DNA of 64,000 nt from Brachypterus glaber (Eukaryota; Arthropoda; Insecta; Coleoptera; Kateretidae). The stretch spans positions 11,385,340-11,449,339 of the forward strand of contig OY294050.1 in assembly GCA_958510825.1 (NCBI GenBank), read 5' to 3'. The notes beneath the pieces are model-generated. The model made no database searches, was not told where the DNA came from, and saw only the letters and a program-made list of their open reading frames with translations. This document shows positions 10,840-22,329 of this stretch, in pieces. A program made the translations under genes and the position numbers. The stretch's first letter is position 1; each line of letters opens with the position of its first letter.

Positions 10840-11723
10840 ATAGGGATGACCGGGGCTAGTTGTCGCAAACCAAGATTAACCGCTGCGTTACAACAGTGCC
10901 ATTTATCATTTGTAAACTTAAATGCAATAAATTAAAAGAACATCCAGATAAACCTAAAAATGTAAAAATTAAAGAGCCCTGTAATTTTTTTGTGGTAAAT
11001 ATTTTTTCTTATTGTTACTGATTTAAAGAATTAAGATAAGAGAATTATCTAATATAATATCTATGTATAATAATAGTTTAAGGTGTATATTATTTGTTGA
11101 TATTGTCATTAAGGAGTGTTTATTCGTCAATTAGAAAGTACTTGATACATAATGTAAAATTGACCACTGGGGCTAGTTGTCGCATTTGGTTTGGGGCTAG
11201 TTGTCGCATGATCTGGAGATATGTTCATGGTATAACATTTCCTTTTTGGTATTTTTTTATTCAAACCTGTCTAAATCAAGTGAAACTTTGTCGAATAGCA
11301 CATAAATTCGTTTATTAAATTATATTAAATTAAAAAAAAAATCAAACAAATATTATTTAATTATAAAGTTGGAAATTTTGGCACAAAAGTAAAAAGTTAG
11401 ATAACAATCAGCTTGTGGGGAGGCACATGTCTTATTAGTTATTTATAATTTTTATAAATGCCTTTATATTTCTTCAAAAAAATATACTCGAAGTGCCGCG
11501 ACAACGTGCCCCGTGATGGGGCACGTTGTCGCAATTTTCAAGACTTCACAAAAAAAAACATAACTCTAATACCCTATAAATTTTTCCATGTTTTTTCTTT
11601 AAATAATGTTACTGAAACATGCAGCTAAAATTACCATTCGGTCAATTAAAAAAAAATAGAAAAATAAAGGAAAAAACTGACTTTGAATGAAAAGTGCGAC
11701 AATTAGCCCCGGTCACCCCTATA
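10840..11723. mobile_element. 884-bp TIR element, GGGGCTAGTTGTCGC family
   Basis: 27-bp terminal repeats starting ATAGGGATGACCGGGGCTAG at 10840-10866 and mirrored at 11697-11723 with two mismatches. AGGA is present on both sides (10836-10839, 11724-11727) as a possible 4-bp target duplication. Two further copies of GGGGCTAGTTGTCGC lie inside (11169-11183, 11193-11207), plus a 15-bp-arm hairpin of the related word GGGGCACGTTGTCGC at 11498-11532. No transposase frame. Confidence 0.7.
11498..11532. repeat. GC-rich 15-bp-arm hairpin inside the TIR element
   Basis: GCGACAACGTGCCCC and GGGGCACGTTGTCGC are perfect complements around a 5-base loop (GTGAT). Subterminal copies of a terminal motif are common binding sites for transposases in non-autonomous elements. 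Confidence 0.8.
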
Positions 11724-11789
11724 GGACGTAATGGGTGGCCTTTGACAGGATTTTTTTAAATTATTATAAATTGACTATTCTTAAGTGCC

Positions 11790-12190
11790 CAGTGGCGTCT
11801 TAGTAGCACGGGCGACCAAATGATCAAACTGAGAGGAGGCCAAAATTTGGCAGCCAAATGGTAATTTCTGCCAGGGAATAAAGCTTTTTTTCAGAACTGA
11901 GAAATTTTTGCCTGGGGTAAAGCTTTTTTTAAACTGTCTGTCCGTCCGTCCGACCGATGTCACGTTTTTGTGTAAACGATAACTCAAAAACGAAAAATTC
12001 GATCGACTCGAAATTTTCAGAAAAAATCATAAGGGGAAAAAGCCTATTGTTTTTAACAGTAATCCCCACAAAAACAAAACTTTTTAAAAACATAAATATT
12101 TGTAAAAACCATTTCTCAAAAAAATTTCGTTTTACGCAAAAAGAGAATAAAGAAAGAAAATATAAAAAAAAAGTTTTTTTTTAATTTTTT
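11790..12190. repeat. degraded interspersed repeat with GTCCGTCCGTCCGAC
   Basis: Contains CTGTCTGTCCGTCCGTCC followed by a block with GTTTTTGTGTAAACGATAAC, a pattern seen in many insect interspersed repeats of uncertain class, then long A/T runs. Related wording appears at 45600-45660. No complete element is visible. Confidence 0.4.
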
Positions 12191-12199
12191 TTCAAAAAT

Positions 12200-13500
12200 T
12201 TTTCTTGTTTCAAAAAAAATGTTTAAAAAAATTGTTAGAAAAGGTTATTTTTGTGTTTTTTTTTTATTTTTTTTAGCCACATTCGTCCCACTAGTTACGG
12301 CCATATAAGTATTTAAAACTTATTTTTTTTGCACGACAGTAGATAATTTTTCGTACCTAAATAAAATTAAACCAAATTATTTTTTTTACGCGTTGGAATA
12401 TTTATTATAAATTTTATTTTTATTTATCACTTTATCTGATGGGAGATATTTCTTATAAGGGACAATTTAAATGGATAAATATAAAAAAATAAAATAGGTG
12501 TAATTTTTAACTTATTTCACAACTTATTTTAGTGTAAGTTTAACTCGAAACAGTGACTTAGTGGTCCAGGATTTGGTAAAAATAGGTGTTTAAAAACGAA
12601 TTTCTAGAATAAGTCAATAACCAAAAATGTTGAGGAATCAGTGGCGCACACAGAATTTTTCTTGTGGGCCTGAGCCAGAGACGACCAAACGCATTTTCAC
12701 GTCGAAATAAAATTTATAAATTAAAATTGTAATATCACATTACTGGCTATCAAGTTTAGCGGCGCAGGCGAAAATTTGAACAGTTTACAGTTTTCAGGAC
12801 AAAACATTTCTAAGAATTCAATTGGATAATAATTTAATGATAATTATTTTTATAAAACAAAATTTGATGGTAAAATGAAAAGTAGTAACTATTAACACAC
12901 CTCCCCAATACCCCCTTATGTTCGGCTCTGGTTTGGACTTTTAATTGAAGGGTGCAGGGCAAAAATTTATTATGTTAAGATTAAATTGAAGGGTACAGTA
13001 TAAAAAGTGTTATGTTAAGAAAAACATAGTTAAATCTTTTGGTATTTTTGCAAATATGCAAAAAAATTTAAATAAATAATTTTATACTTTGACTCTACTG
13101 GAAAACATTTAAATGACGGATCAAAATATTATATATATATATATTATAATATTCTATGGTACTTAGTTTTAGGTAGATACCTTGTGTCTAAGCCATACCT
13201 ATCTCCAAATGCGTTTGTTATTTTCATCATAAGAATAAAAAAAATAATAATTTTGACTTGGAATTATTGAGCGCCAAAGTGGACTACTACAACTTCTTAC
13301 CCTGCAAGTGAAAACACATTTTTAATCAATTCTGTACCAAGTTATTTGGTCCAAACAAGAGTAAAATAATTTTTGAGGTAATCTATCACTATGTAGATTT
13401 CGCGCATTGATGCTAACAATATAAGAAAAACAAAAGTGTGCATTGATTTGAAATAACAAATGAGGAAAAAAACAATAGAAGCCCGTACACCTCGTATTGA
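12200..13500. other. upstream flank, no gene seen
   Basis: AT-rich and non-coding. It holds a short antisense scrap of the GCGGCGCTAG family near 12765 and a short AT dinucleotide run near 13131-13145. Nothing else is recognised. Confidence 0.5.
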
Positions 13501-13900
13501 TTCAACAGCGACAGCCCGGTGACATTCTTTATCAATACGTCAGAGCTCATATTTCAACTTCTCTCTAACAAACGCCCTCACTGCTACAAAGAAACTAACT
13601 TCTTTCGGTAGCAGCGGGCGGAGCCGGTACAAGCGCAGGAAGTGGGGAGCGAATGCCGATCGGCGACGCAGACTAGGCAGCCAATAGTACACCGATGGGT
13701 GCGTGCTAATCGGCGCCGCGCCTACCGGCATTTGCAGTCGTTTTTCCGAATGTTTTTATTTATTACATTTGTAACAGGCAAGTGTACTAGTTGTGTAGAC
13801 TTCCTCCTAACAGTGCGCGCATTCAGCCCCGCCTAGAACATACAGACAAACAATACTACTTAACTCACTATTGCGAAATCATTCGGACTGTTTAGTTCAA

Positions 13901-13909
13901 ATGGACTAA
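13901..13909 (+). promoter_or_regulatory. minimal upstream ORF (ATG GAC TAA)
   Basis: A two-codon upstream ORF 85 bp before the dac ATG, if the transcript includes it. It overlaps by one base the next ORF at 13909-13926. Very short uORFs can lower translation of the main frame; whether they are used here is inference. Confidence 0.35.
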
Positions 13910-13926
13910 TGTTTTGTGATTGTTGA
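13909..13926 (+). promoter_or_regulatory. five-codon upstream ORF
   Basis: ATG TTT TGT GAT TGT TGA, ending 67 bp before the dac start ATG. It is in the frame of the dac reading frame -1 and terminates well before it, so reinitiation is possible. Confidence 0.35.
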
Positions 13927-13993
13927 ATAAACAGTGAATAAGCTACTGCTGCCGGGTGTTTTTTGTTTTTCGAGTTTCGTGCCGGGTTTTTCG

Positions 13994-14676
13994 ATGATGA
14001 TGATGGATACTATGGACACTACCAGCGAGCATAGTAGTCACGGGTCTTCGGGATCACCAGTAGTAGCGATCAAGCCATCACCTTCACCACCGACAAACAA
14101 CAACATATCCTCAAATAACCACAACGAGTATAAAAATCACAGTCCAAGACAGGCAAGTCCTTTGTGTACTCCAATGTCAATGGCACATGCTTTGAGTCCT
14201 CCACCGGTAACGTCAGCGAGTTTAGCCCGCAGCATGGCACTAGGACACCTGCCTCCTCCAGGTCTAGGCCTCCTAAACTCTCTCGGCGTTTTGCACCACA
14301 GCCCCCTTGATCTGATGGCACACCATGGCCCGCCAAGATCTTACAATAGTCCTCCTCCAATTTCAACCTCTGATCCAACAGCCAACGAGTGCAAACTTGT
14401 AGATTATCGTGGACAAAAAGTGGCAGCTTTTATAATTGCCGGTGACACAATGCTATGTTTACCACAAGCCTTTGAACTTTTTCTCAAACATTTGGTTGGC
14501 GGGTTGCATACAGTTTATACAAAGCTAAAAAGACTAGATATCGTGCCATTAGTTTGCAACGTTGAGCAAGTCAGAATCTTGAGAGGTTTGGGGGCTATTC
14601 AGCCCGGGGTCAACAGATGCAAGTTGCTGAGCTGCAAAGATTTTGACACCCTCTATAAAGATTGTACTACAGCCAG
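13994..14676 (+). CDS. dac: Dachshund, first coding exon (partial CDS, residues 1-227)
   Basis: Dachshund is a nuclear transcriptional cofactor of the Ski/Sno/Dac family that acts with Eyes absent and Sine oculis in insect eye, leg and brain patterning. The start is the first of four tandem ATG codons after an in-frame TAA at 13928; a frame beginning at GTG 13934 exists but GTG is not a normal start here. Residues 1-130 form a low-complexity leader with the conserved SEHSSHGS and SPVVAIKPSP words, then proline, serine, asparagine and histidine runs. Residues about 131-226 are the SKI/SNO/DAC domain (DACHbox-N), with KLVDYRGQKVAAFIIAGDTM, CLPQAFELFLKHLVGGLHTV, and CKLLSCKDFDTLYKDCTTA. The exon ends in a split codon (AG|N, two bases in this exon) at a strong donor. 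In vertebrate DACH1 and fly Dac the protein continues with a serine and an RPGRPPKR-like block; that exon, and the C-terminal coiled-coil DACHbox-C, are not in this window. Domain integrity is complete, with no stops or frameshifts. Confidence 0.96.
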
Positions 14677-14682
14677 GTACGT
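14677..14682 (+). other. dac: dac exon 1 splice donor (GTACGT)
   Basis: CAG|GTACGT matches the donor consensus. The open frame runs on only 25 codons into the intron before TAA, and the added residues are hydrophobic and unrelated to Dac. The position equals the known break after the DCT-x-A motif of DACHbox-N. Confidence 0.9.
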
Positions 14683-15640
14683 GTTTGCAAATAGTTATTT
14701 TAGTCTAGAATTTCTGGACTTAGCATTTAATTTAATATTGATAGCCTATTAATTAACAGCGTGCGATGACCGCGCTGCGGTCAGATGGCTATTTGATACC
14801 TGCAGGTCTTGTACCTCTATTTTGTGTTTTGTTTTTGCTTGAGCTACCATTTTCATAAACCAGATATAAAATACAGCTCCTAAAAAAATGAATTACCTAA
14901 TTGATTTTTAAGTTTGTTTTTCCTGTTCAAAAAAACGTTCTTTAACTCTCTTATCCAGATCGAGAGACTGATCTCTTTTGTTTCATTTTTGTTATACATA
15001 AAACATACATGTGCGTTTTAACCTGATGCGCGTATTCCCCCGCTTACCCCTGACTATTACACAAAACATTAGCAAGTAAGAATAAAAGTTTTCCGAGAAT
15101 ATTATGTAAATAAAACTATTAAAACTACCTATTATGGTTTGGAGGATGCTTTAACACAATAGTTCCATAGTGTATCCTATTTCCTTTTAAACGTATCATG
15201 TCAAAATCTAAGAAAACCATGTAATTACAAATTCTAGGTAATTGAAATTTAAAACTAAAAGCTAAAAGATTTTTTTTTCTATCGGGAATCTTGAACTCTA
15301 CCGCACGAATTTTTAAGTAATTAATTTAAATCAAGTTTTTAATCACTGATTAACCATAAGAAATAACGAAATACATATGTATATAGTATTTATCTAATCG
15401 ATTCTGGTTATATGCAAGGATTAAAAAATATGAAAAAAAACGCGTATGATATTATTTTACAAAAAAGATTCTGGTTTGAGACCTTACTTCGAAACTCAGT
15501 AGCCCACGTATTTTTTAGTACATTGCAAATCGTGTTATATTTTAATATTTCTGATTGACCATAGTCAATCATTAATTACACAGGCCTACAAAAATAATAG
15601 TAATAATAATAGGTAATAATAATATATTTTTTTAATTACA
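14683..15640. other. proximal intron, no feature except a terminal-repeat scrap
   Basis: Mostly unique-looking, non-coding DNA. Near 15553 GATTGACCATAGTCAATC forms a short palindrome, and ACACAGGCCTACAAAA at 15578 matches the terminus of the element at 34623-35015. Short ATA/ATT repeats occur near 15597-15630. Confidence 0.5.
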
Positions 15641-15649
15641 ATTAAGCAA

Positions 15650-16140
15650 ACAATATACATTATATTTTTTGTATTTTTGGGCGCTGAAAACGAATTTGAC
15701 AATGAAAAAGCTCGCGTCCTTCAAAGTACCTCGCTTCCTTATGGAAAAGTGGTTTGAGTCGGATTTGGCTGAAATTTGGATATACATATTATAGTTCTTG
15801 ACATTTTGTTCAAAAGTGTTTAGGGGCACAACGCCCAAAAATCAATCGTTGAGGTCTTACGGAAAAGCGATTTCAGTCCGATTTGGCTGAAATTTGGATA
15901 TAGTTCTCCAATTTCTGATTAAAAATGTCTTTGGGCACAACTCCCAAAATTAAAAGCTATCTCGTCCAATATTCTATTCTATATTGCAGTTTTTTGAAAA
16001 AATTATGGAGTCAGCGACTTTTTTACCATCAAATTCTTTTAGTCTGGTTAATAGTATTTGACTTTGTTTTCTTTTGTGGGCCAGCTAAAAAAATAAAAAT
16101 AAATACACGTCTTATTTTCAGAAGTCGGTTAAAAAAACTG
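15650..16140 (+). repeat. interspersed repeat with internal duplication, GAAGTCGGTT tail
   Basis: A ~120-bp unit is duplicated: CCGATTTGGCTGAAATTTGG and GAAAAG(T/C)G(G/A)TTT(G/C)AGTC occur near 15737 and 15857, each followed by GGGCACAAC(G/T)CCCAAAA. It ends with AGAAGTCGGTTAAAAAAA, the same tail as the element at 23525-24440. A 98-codon frame through it is lysine- and phenylalanine-rich with no known domain. Confidence 0.5.
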
Positions 16141-16567
16141 TTTTTAACACCCAATTTTAAGCCTTTCGGACAAGGTATCTGGCACTTCAAACTTTTTTAC
16201 AACGATCTGGACCTAATTTAGAATTTACAGAGAACTTGTACCTACTATTATTTTATTATGTTGTTGTGTTAATCTAACTAAGGCTAATACTTTTAGCTGC
16301 GAAATATAATTTATATTTTAACCTGTTTCATATGACAGATACATCTGTAGTTCAAATCCCAAGGCAATTTAAGATCGAAAAACAATCGCAGCCACCCCTA
16401 CAATTTTAAATGATAGATGTACCGAAAGACCTAGTAGTGGAGTCTATAAAACTTATCACGGTCCGCCTTTAATCACTTTTAGTTGAACTTTGAAAAACAC
16501 TTAGTTTTCTTTTATAATTTGTTTACGCATAATATTGATTTAAAATCAAAAATTTAATAAAATACAC

Positions 16568-16805
16568 ACAGAAAAATATTGTCTTAAATCAAGAATATGG
16601 TGATTTGAATATAACAAAGAGAATATATTCTTCTTTTATGTATACCATATTCTTATCCTTTCATATTTGAGTATATATTCTCTTTTCAAGTATACCATAT
16701 TCCTATCCTTTTATATTTAAGCACAATTTTGCTTTAAAGGAGAGTATATTCTCTTTGGTATATCCAAATCACACATTTTTGAATTAACATAAAATTTTTT
16801 TCTGT
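16568..16805. mobile_element. MITE with ACAGAAAAA termini, ~238 bp
   Basis: ACAGAAAAATATTGTCTTAA at 16568 is mirrored by AACATAAAATTTTTTTCTGT ending at 16805. Pairing continues through TGATTTGAATATAACAAAGA / TCTTTGGTATATCCAAATCA. The centre repeats TATACCATATTC(T/C)TATCCTTT twice. No coding. Confidence 0.7.
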
Positions 16806-19800
16806 ATATCGGTCGAAACATATTTTAATCGGAAAAAAGGGTCATGTGACCTCCATAACTTTTAAATAAAGAGGTATACCTTATAAACAAAAGTTACATT
16901 CTCTTACTTATTAGTTAAAAACACGGTTTAATATAAAATAAAGAAAAGATTAAAAATCGAAAAAAATAAATAAATAAAATTTTAAAAATTATTAAAAAAT
17001 TTTATATTTAAAAAATATTTTTAATTTTTTTATTTCTTTTTGTATTTTTGGATTAAATTGTCTTTTATTAATGAACAAGAAAATATAAAGTCTAACTTAT
17101 AGTGAGTAACGGCGAACCGTGTGTATATGTGGAGCAATATCCCCTGCAATTTCATTCGAAATAATTATAAACTCCATAAAACAAGGGGAATGATTTTCAA
17201 GTGTTGAGTCGAATTCCCCCTGTACAAATTCAATTGTTAATTTCGATATTAGAAATAACAGAAATTCAATTAATTCATATACACGTGTTTTATTAAAATA
17301 GAATTCATTTAGGTGAATATAGATAGGCTATTATCTATATTTGATAAAAGGTTAGCTTTTAGTTTCGGCAGGCATTGATTTTGGAAAAGGTGGTCAAAAA
17401 GAGAAAGATTATTAAATTTTCTATTACTGGCTACTGGCTCCTCTTAAAGATCTTATTGTCTATAAAAGTCTCTTTTGGAAGAGAAAGCATGCTATTTTGA
17501 TTTGGTATGGTTTTTGTCAAATAGGTATATAAAAAATACTATATCGAGGGGATGCCTTCTTCCAAATATTACAAATCAATAAATTAATGAAATTGGAATT
17601 AAACGGTTGCATCTAAAAATTATATTTTAACATTCTTTTTAATATTAAAGTTCTGTTTTGTATCAGATTATATCTATCCAAATAATTCACAAAAAAATCA
17701 TTTGAAAATTCAGGAAACGTGAATATATTACATTTTAATAGTGCTATATAAAATTACTAAAATGTAATAATATAACATACCTATTATGTATACGAATATT
17801 GACATGATATTAATATTATTTTAGATATATCTAATAGATATTACATAAATAATACAGTAACAGTTTTTTTTTTTATTTTATATTTACTTTACTGTTATCT
17901 GTTGAGCTAAAACAATTATCATTATTTGATTTTTTGATAATGTGATTTTATTCAGGTATATTAAAAAGGTAAAATTAACATGCGTTACTAGAATAAAACT
18001 TGTATTTATTCACAAAATGTGTAGTACTTATAGTTGGTATACTTATAAAGAAAAAAGTTAGTTTGTGAAACGGCCTAAAACAAACAAACTCTGCTGCAAT
18101 TACGAATAACAGTTTGAAAATATTGATGATGGGATTCCGCAAGGTTGATAATTTGGACCAATCTGATCAAATACATAATTAAATGATAAACTTGTACATA
18201 TTCGTTAGATAATTATAATTAAAAAACACAATTAGTAATGTTGTATGGACAGTTAATTTAATTAGCTTAATTACTAATATTAATCATCCTAATTAATTAC
18301 TAATATTAATTATTATTTTTAGAGATGCAAAAAATGACATTATATATTCGAATGTTATAAGTCTATTTATAGGCGCCTATTTTAAATTAATCTTACAAGA
18401 GCATAACAAAATGCCATTATGAGTAGACAATAAGCAATATTGATATTACAAATGATCAGTAGCTGTGTTTCAACTGTGGGATAGAATGATTCTCTCTCTT
18501 GGAGATCATCTTAGGATAGCAGCCTTCTTCTTTTATACCTTCCGATGTGCTAATAGGATCTGTCAGATCTCAGTGGAACGTAGCATCCCTTCACAAATGG
18601 ACTGATACTTTCAGAAATAATTTATTGACTTCTTGGCGCCGGCCAGTCTTTTACAATACCACTAATTTAAATGATGCAGACTAATATATGTTTCGTATTT
18701 CTTTTCTTCTCGATTTTATTTTCTTTTGTTACTACCGAAATGATTATTTTGTTTTTTAATTCAATATGTCAAATTATATGAAATATGATCTTTTCTTCTC
18801 TTATAAATAGCAATGTATTAGTTATTTTCAACAGAGTCCAGTGTTTCTTCTTTATTTTAATTATACAAATAATTAATATTCGTATTTGTTTTGATTGGTC
18901 CAACATAAGACCCCTGTGGAACACTAAAATTAAGCAAAACGGGATAAGTATATGTACCTACAATTATCCAGTTATTATATGATGGCATATCTTATTTTAT
19001 GGACAGAAAATTAGGTAATAATTTTAAATTTTCCAAAATTGTCTACTTTTAAATAATGCGTTTAACTATCTATACGAGTTATTGTTATTTTTTTTTTTGT
19101 AAAGATGTAACCAATTTATAAATTATGCATACTAAATTATGTTTTGCATTTTTTTCTGCTCATTTTTATATTCTTTTCATGCACAGGAGAGAGATAATAG
19201 GAATTAATTTAATGACAACAATGCTCTGCTCCAAATATTATTGCTCCTATCTGGGTTTGGACTTTTTTGGACTCCTATGATTAATTTTTAATTAAGTAGT
19301 TTTACGCGTGAGATCAGTCAAATTGATGTATATCGATATATTGCATGTCTTTGACATTTTATGGCTATGAAAACAATAATTAAATTGTGAAAAAATGTAA
19401 CTGACTTTAAAAAAAAAATACCATCCAATATATTTTATCGATGATCTTTATTTAACATAAAATAAAGTTAAAATTTGGCTCTTTACACTTTTAACTCTAG
19501 GATTTACTATTTTTTTTTTGGAACGGAATCCTTCTGAAGGTGTATATTTAAAAAAGAAACATTGGTATTAAGAAAATGATAAATACTATAATTAAAAGTT
19601 ATTACAAAACTTCGCTTTGGACACCAGATTGTAGTGCTTGTATTTTATTGTATCGTATTGTATTGAAATTCAATTAGGTTGGTAGTTATAGAAAATAAGT
19701 ACAGTAGGTACATAAAAGCAACAAAGTATATGGGTATACTACATTGTCAGTTTTGACAATAAATATGAGCAGTATAGTATGCATTTAAATCATCTTTAAA

Positions 19801-19980
19801 TAAATATTGTTGACAGTTACGCCTAGCTATTAAAACAGCCCGGCTTGGGTAGTCCTACAACTTGTTTCGAGAAAATCACTGGTAATTTATTACTGACATC
19901 GTCGGACAAAGGTCAAAATTGACAGAATGTATTTTTATGTATCCACACCATGTCGTATATTTGCTTTGCAATAAAACAAT
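16806..19980. other. intron, mostly AT-rich, no gene
   Basis: No coding or RNA gene is seen. 18230-18320 is dense in TAATTA/ATTAAT words (homeodomain-type cores), which is expected by chance in such AT-rich DNA but could be regulatory. 18450-18660 has a more balanced composition without a recognisable identity. Confidence 0.45.
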
Positions 19981-19984
19981 CCAT

Positions 19985-21145
19985 TTTATATTTTAATTTT
20001 ACATACTTTGTAATGACAATAACAATTTGGCACACTGCGAGAATTAATGTATTAATTATACGATCTCGTATATTACATCATATTTTACAAATTTAATACG
20101 TTTTGTTTTTTGAACGATGCAATATGGCGCCCAACATAAAGTTTGTTTTTTTATATTTTAATTTTACTTTCTTTGCAATCGAACAATAATACCTTGGAAC
20201 ACTAAGAGAACGTTTAATGAGTTATTTAGTTATTGGACTTTTTAAAGGAAACAGTTTGGCACCCAATATGACATCTGGAAATATTTATATTTTCTAAATC
20301 TGAATGATCTTATTTATTTATTTAATTTTTAGTATTACCTAGGTACCTGATGATGTTTTTACTTCTCTAAAACATAAAAATCAATAAAGAAACCAGCTGA
20401 ACAGTTGCAAGCACCTTGTCATAGGCAACCATTAATACACCTGTGGGTTGCATAATTTATTAAAGTTTGAAAGTTATATTCTAGTAAATACTGTATATAA
20501 CATTTTTTGTAGGGCTTAACAAATGCTCTCATTTGAAATCGGTTAATAAATGAGTTATGCTAAAAAAACATTTTACTGCGTTAAGCGCTAATATCCCGAA
20601 AACAACGTATTTTAGGAAAAAATAGTTTTTAAAATTTTTTGAGCAATTTAAAAAAATCTTTCATATAAGTACTTAATTAATACAATACAATAATAATTAA
20701 CTTAATTATAACCAAAAAACGCTAAAAATAGGCATTTACCCCATTCTTACCTCCTTCCCACAATCGTTTACCCCCAAAATCTAATCAGCTCCTCGAAATA
20801 TGATAAGAAACAATATTAAAAAAACCGCTTGTCGATATCTTTTTTAGAAATTAAGTTATCGAGTTTACACCCAGACAGACGGACGCAATTTTTTTTTACT
20901 GATTTCCTCACGTAAGTTTAAAACGTCGCGAAATGTGAAAAAACATGGTCAAAGATTTTGACTTTTCGTCGAAGATTTCAATACATCAGCGCTCTTAGTA
21001 GTGCTGATGTAAAAAAAGATTTACAGGACTGAACATTCAAAAAATGTGTACCTATTTAAACTGCTTATATGAAAACTGTTCTCTTTTTATGTGACTGGCA
21101 AATGGAGCGTTACAGTCTGGCGCCCAACGTGACTTTTTGTTTCGG
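19985..21145 (+). repeat. diverged repeats ending in tRNA-Lys primer-binding-like motifs
   Basis: TGGCGCCCAACATAAAG at 20125, TGGCACCCAATATGAC at 20257 and TGGCGCCCAACGTGACTTT at 21121 resemble the primer-binding site for insect tRNA-Lys (TGGCGCCCAACGTGGGG); the last matches 14 consecutive bases. The first two are each preceded by TATATTTTAATTTTAC and CTTTG(T/C)AAT, so the upstream DNA is itself repeated. A possible reading is relics of LTR-retrotransposon LTR/leader junctions. No gag or pol frames are visible nearby. Confidence 0.35.
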
Positions 21146-21606
21146 TAATAGCTTTAAATATTTATCTTGTTGAAATGTTAATAGTGTTTTTATTTATCCA
21201 GAAGAATAAACGGGCAAAGTTAGATTGGGATTCTAAGCAATAACAGTTTAGCGGGAGAAGGTACTAAAAAATGCAACTCGGTATCACGTTAATTCTTATC
21301 TAAAAATGCACGTCTGGGGAAATATGCAGCTTGCGGTAATTAAAAAAAGGCCGGGTAACTGTCCATTGGCACTAGAAGTAATTTCCATACCACGTGAAGT
21401 GGCCTAAGAGTGAATACCGCACGAGAGCTTTTTAATATTTCATTTATTTTTGTAAAAGCAATCAGAGTTTGTACGCAACTTATTATATTTTTTTATCCTG
21501 GGTTTAAATAGGCTTTCTGTTGGATACGTATTGTGGAACAAGATTAGTTTACTCTATACTGAATATATGGCCATCCAATCCTTATTATTAAACTACTTCT
21601 TACTCT

Positions 21607-22095
21607 ATGCAGATTAACTTTACTGGGGAGGTATGTTCTAAAATTAATTGCAAAGTCTCGGACTCGAAACGCTCTTTTATTATCTCTTTTTGTTCGGATC
21701 TCGTTTTTTCGCCGTACAGGTATATATATACTATACCCTATACAGTATTTTCTGATAAATGTATCCACATACTTTGCGCTCTCATCATTCAAGGCAACCA
21801 TATCGATTATAATCACCTTTTATTTATAAATAGGCACATCGTGTGTTGTTTATACAACTATTTATTAATCGATACTAACCATCAGATTGAACTATGTGTG
21901 AGGTTAATCTATACATTTTATATAAATTTACATACTTTTTTTAATTTTTTTAACATACGTTTTGTTCTAATTTCCGCTTTAGTTCTAAAAGTAATAGTTT
22001 CGATTAGTTTGTCCAACTTTTTTCGTAATACAGTTTGGGAAATTAACCGTAAACATAAAAAACTTATGATAGATTGGGTAAAACATAAAAATTAG
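21607..22095 (+). other. 162-codon open frame of unknown significance
   Basis: Apart from dac this is the longest open frame in the window. It starts with ATG and encodes a cysteine-, isoleucine- and phenylalanine-rich product with hydrophobic stretches (for example in the C-terminal third, LISALVLKVIVSISLSNFF). No family is recognised, there is no clear signal peptide, and an antisense frame overlaps its first 210 bases. At about 70% AT such a run without stops is unlikely in a random 64 kb, but compositional patchiness weakens that argument. It may be a nested gene, a decayed transposon frame, or chance. Confidence 0.2.
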
Positions 22096-22329
22096 GATTT
22101 TTTAATTAAAAATATCAAAAATAATTTACTGCCGTTTTAATAATAACATAAAATGTCTCATTATATTTAATAACCATTTCTGAGGCCCGGCCCCCTCCTC
22201 GAAATCCTAAAATTTTATACGAAAATCTAAAATTTTTTAAAGCTTCTCTGGGGCCCGAGTTCAGAGAAGGGGGTGGCGTCGATAGTTTCTTTTGGTTTAT
22301 AATAAATAGTTTATACTTAATTTTTACTC

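Larger units (their letters stand above)
13540..13993 (+). promoter_or_regulatory. dac: GC-rich dac promoter and 5' UTR region (inferred)
   Basis: Base composition changes sharply here: 13621-13680 is about 65% G+C with many CpG, against about 30% around it. It lies 250-450 bp upstream of the dac start. No TATA box is evident. A TCATTCGG initiator-like word lies at 13879-13886 without a clear downstream element, so the transcription start cannot be fixed from sequence. An in-frame TAA at 13928 closes the dac frame upstream. Short open frames across this block (63-64 codons) are by-products of the high GC content. Confidence 0.5.

Noticed and set aside
13934..13993. N-terminal extension of dac from GTG at 13934
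   Set aside because: GTG is not a usual eukaryotic start, an in-frame TAA lies six bases upstream, and the conserved Dac leader begins at the ATG run.
14070..14378. 102-codon antisense frame opposite dac
   Set aside because: Shadow of the dac coding strand; no independent evidence.
14677..14752. Read-through of the dac frame past the donor
   Set aside because: The added 25 residues are unrelated to Dac, and a consensus donor sits exactly at the end of the conserved domain.
18230..18320. Homeodomain-site cluster (TAATTA) as an enhancer
   Set aside because: Such words are expected in DNA of nearly 80% AT; no other support.
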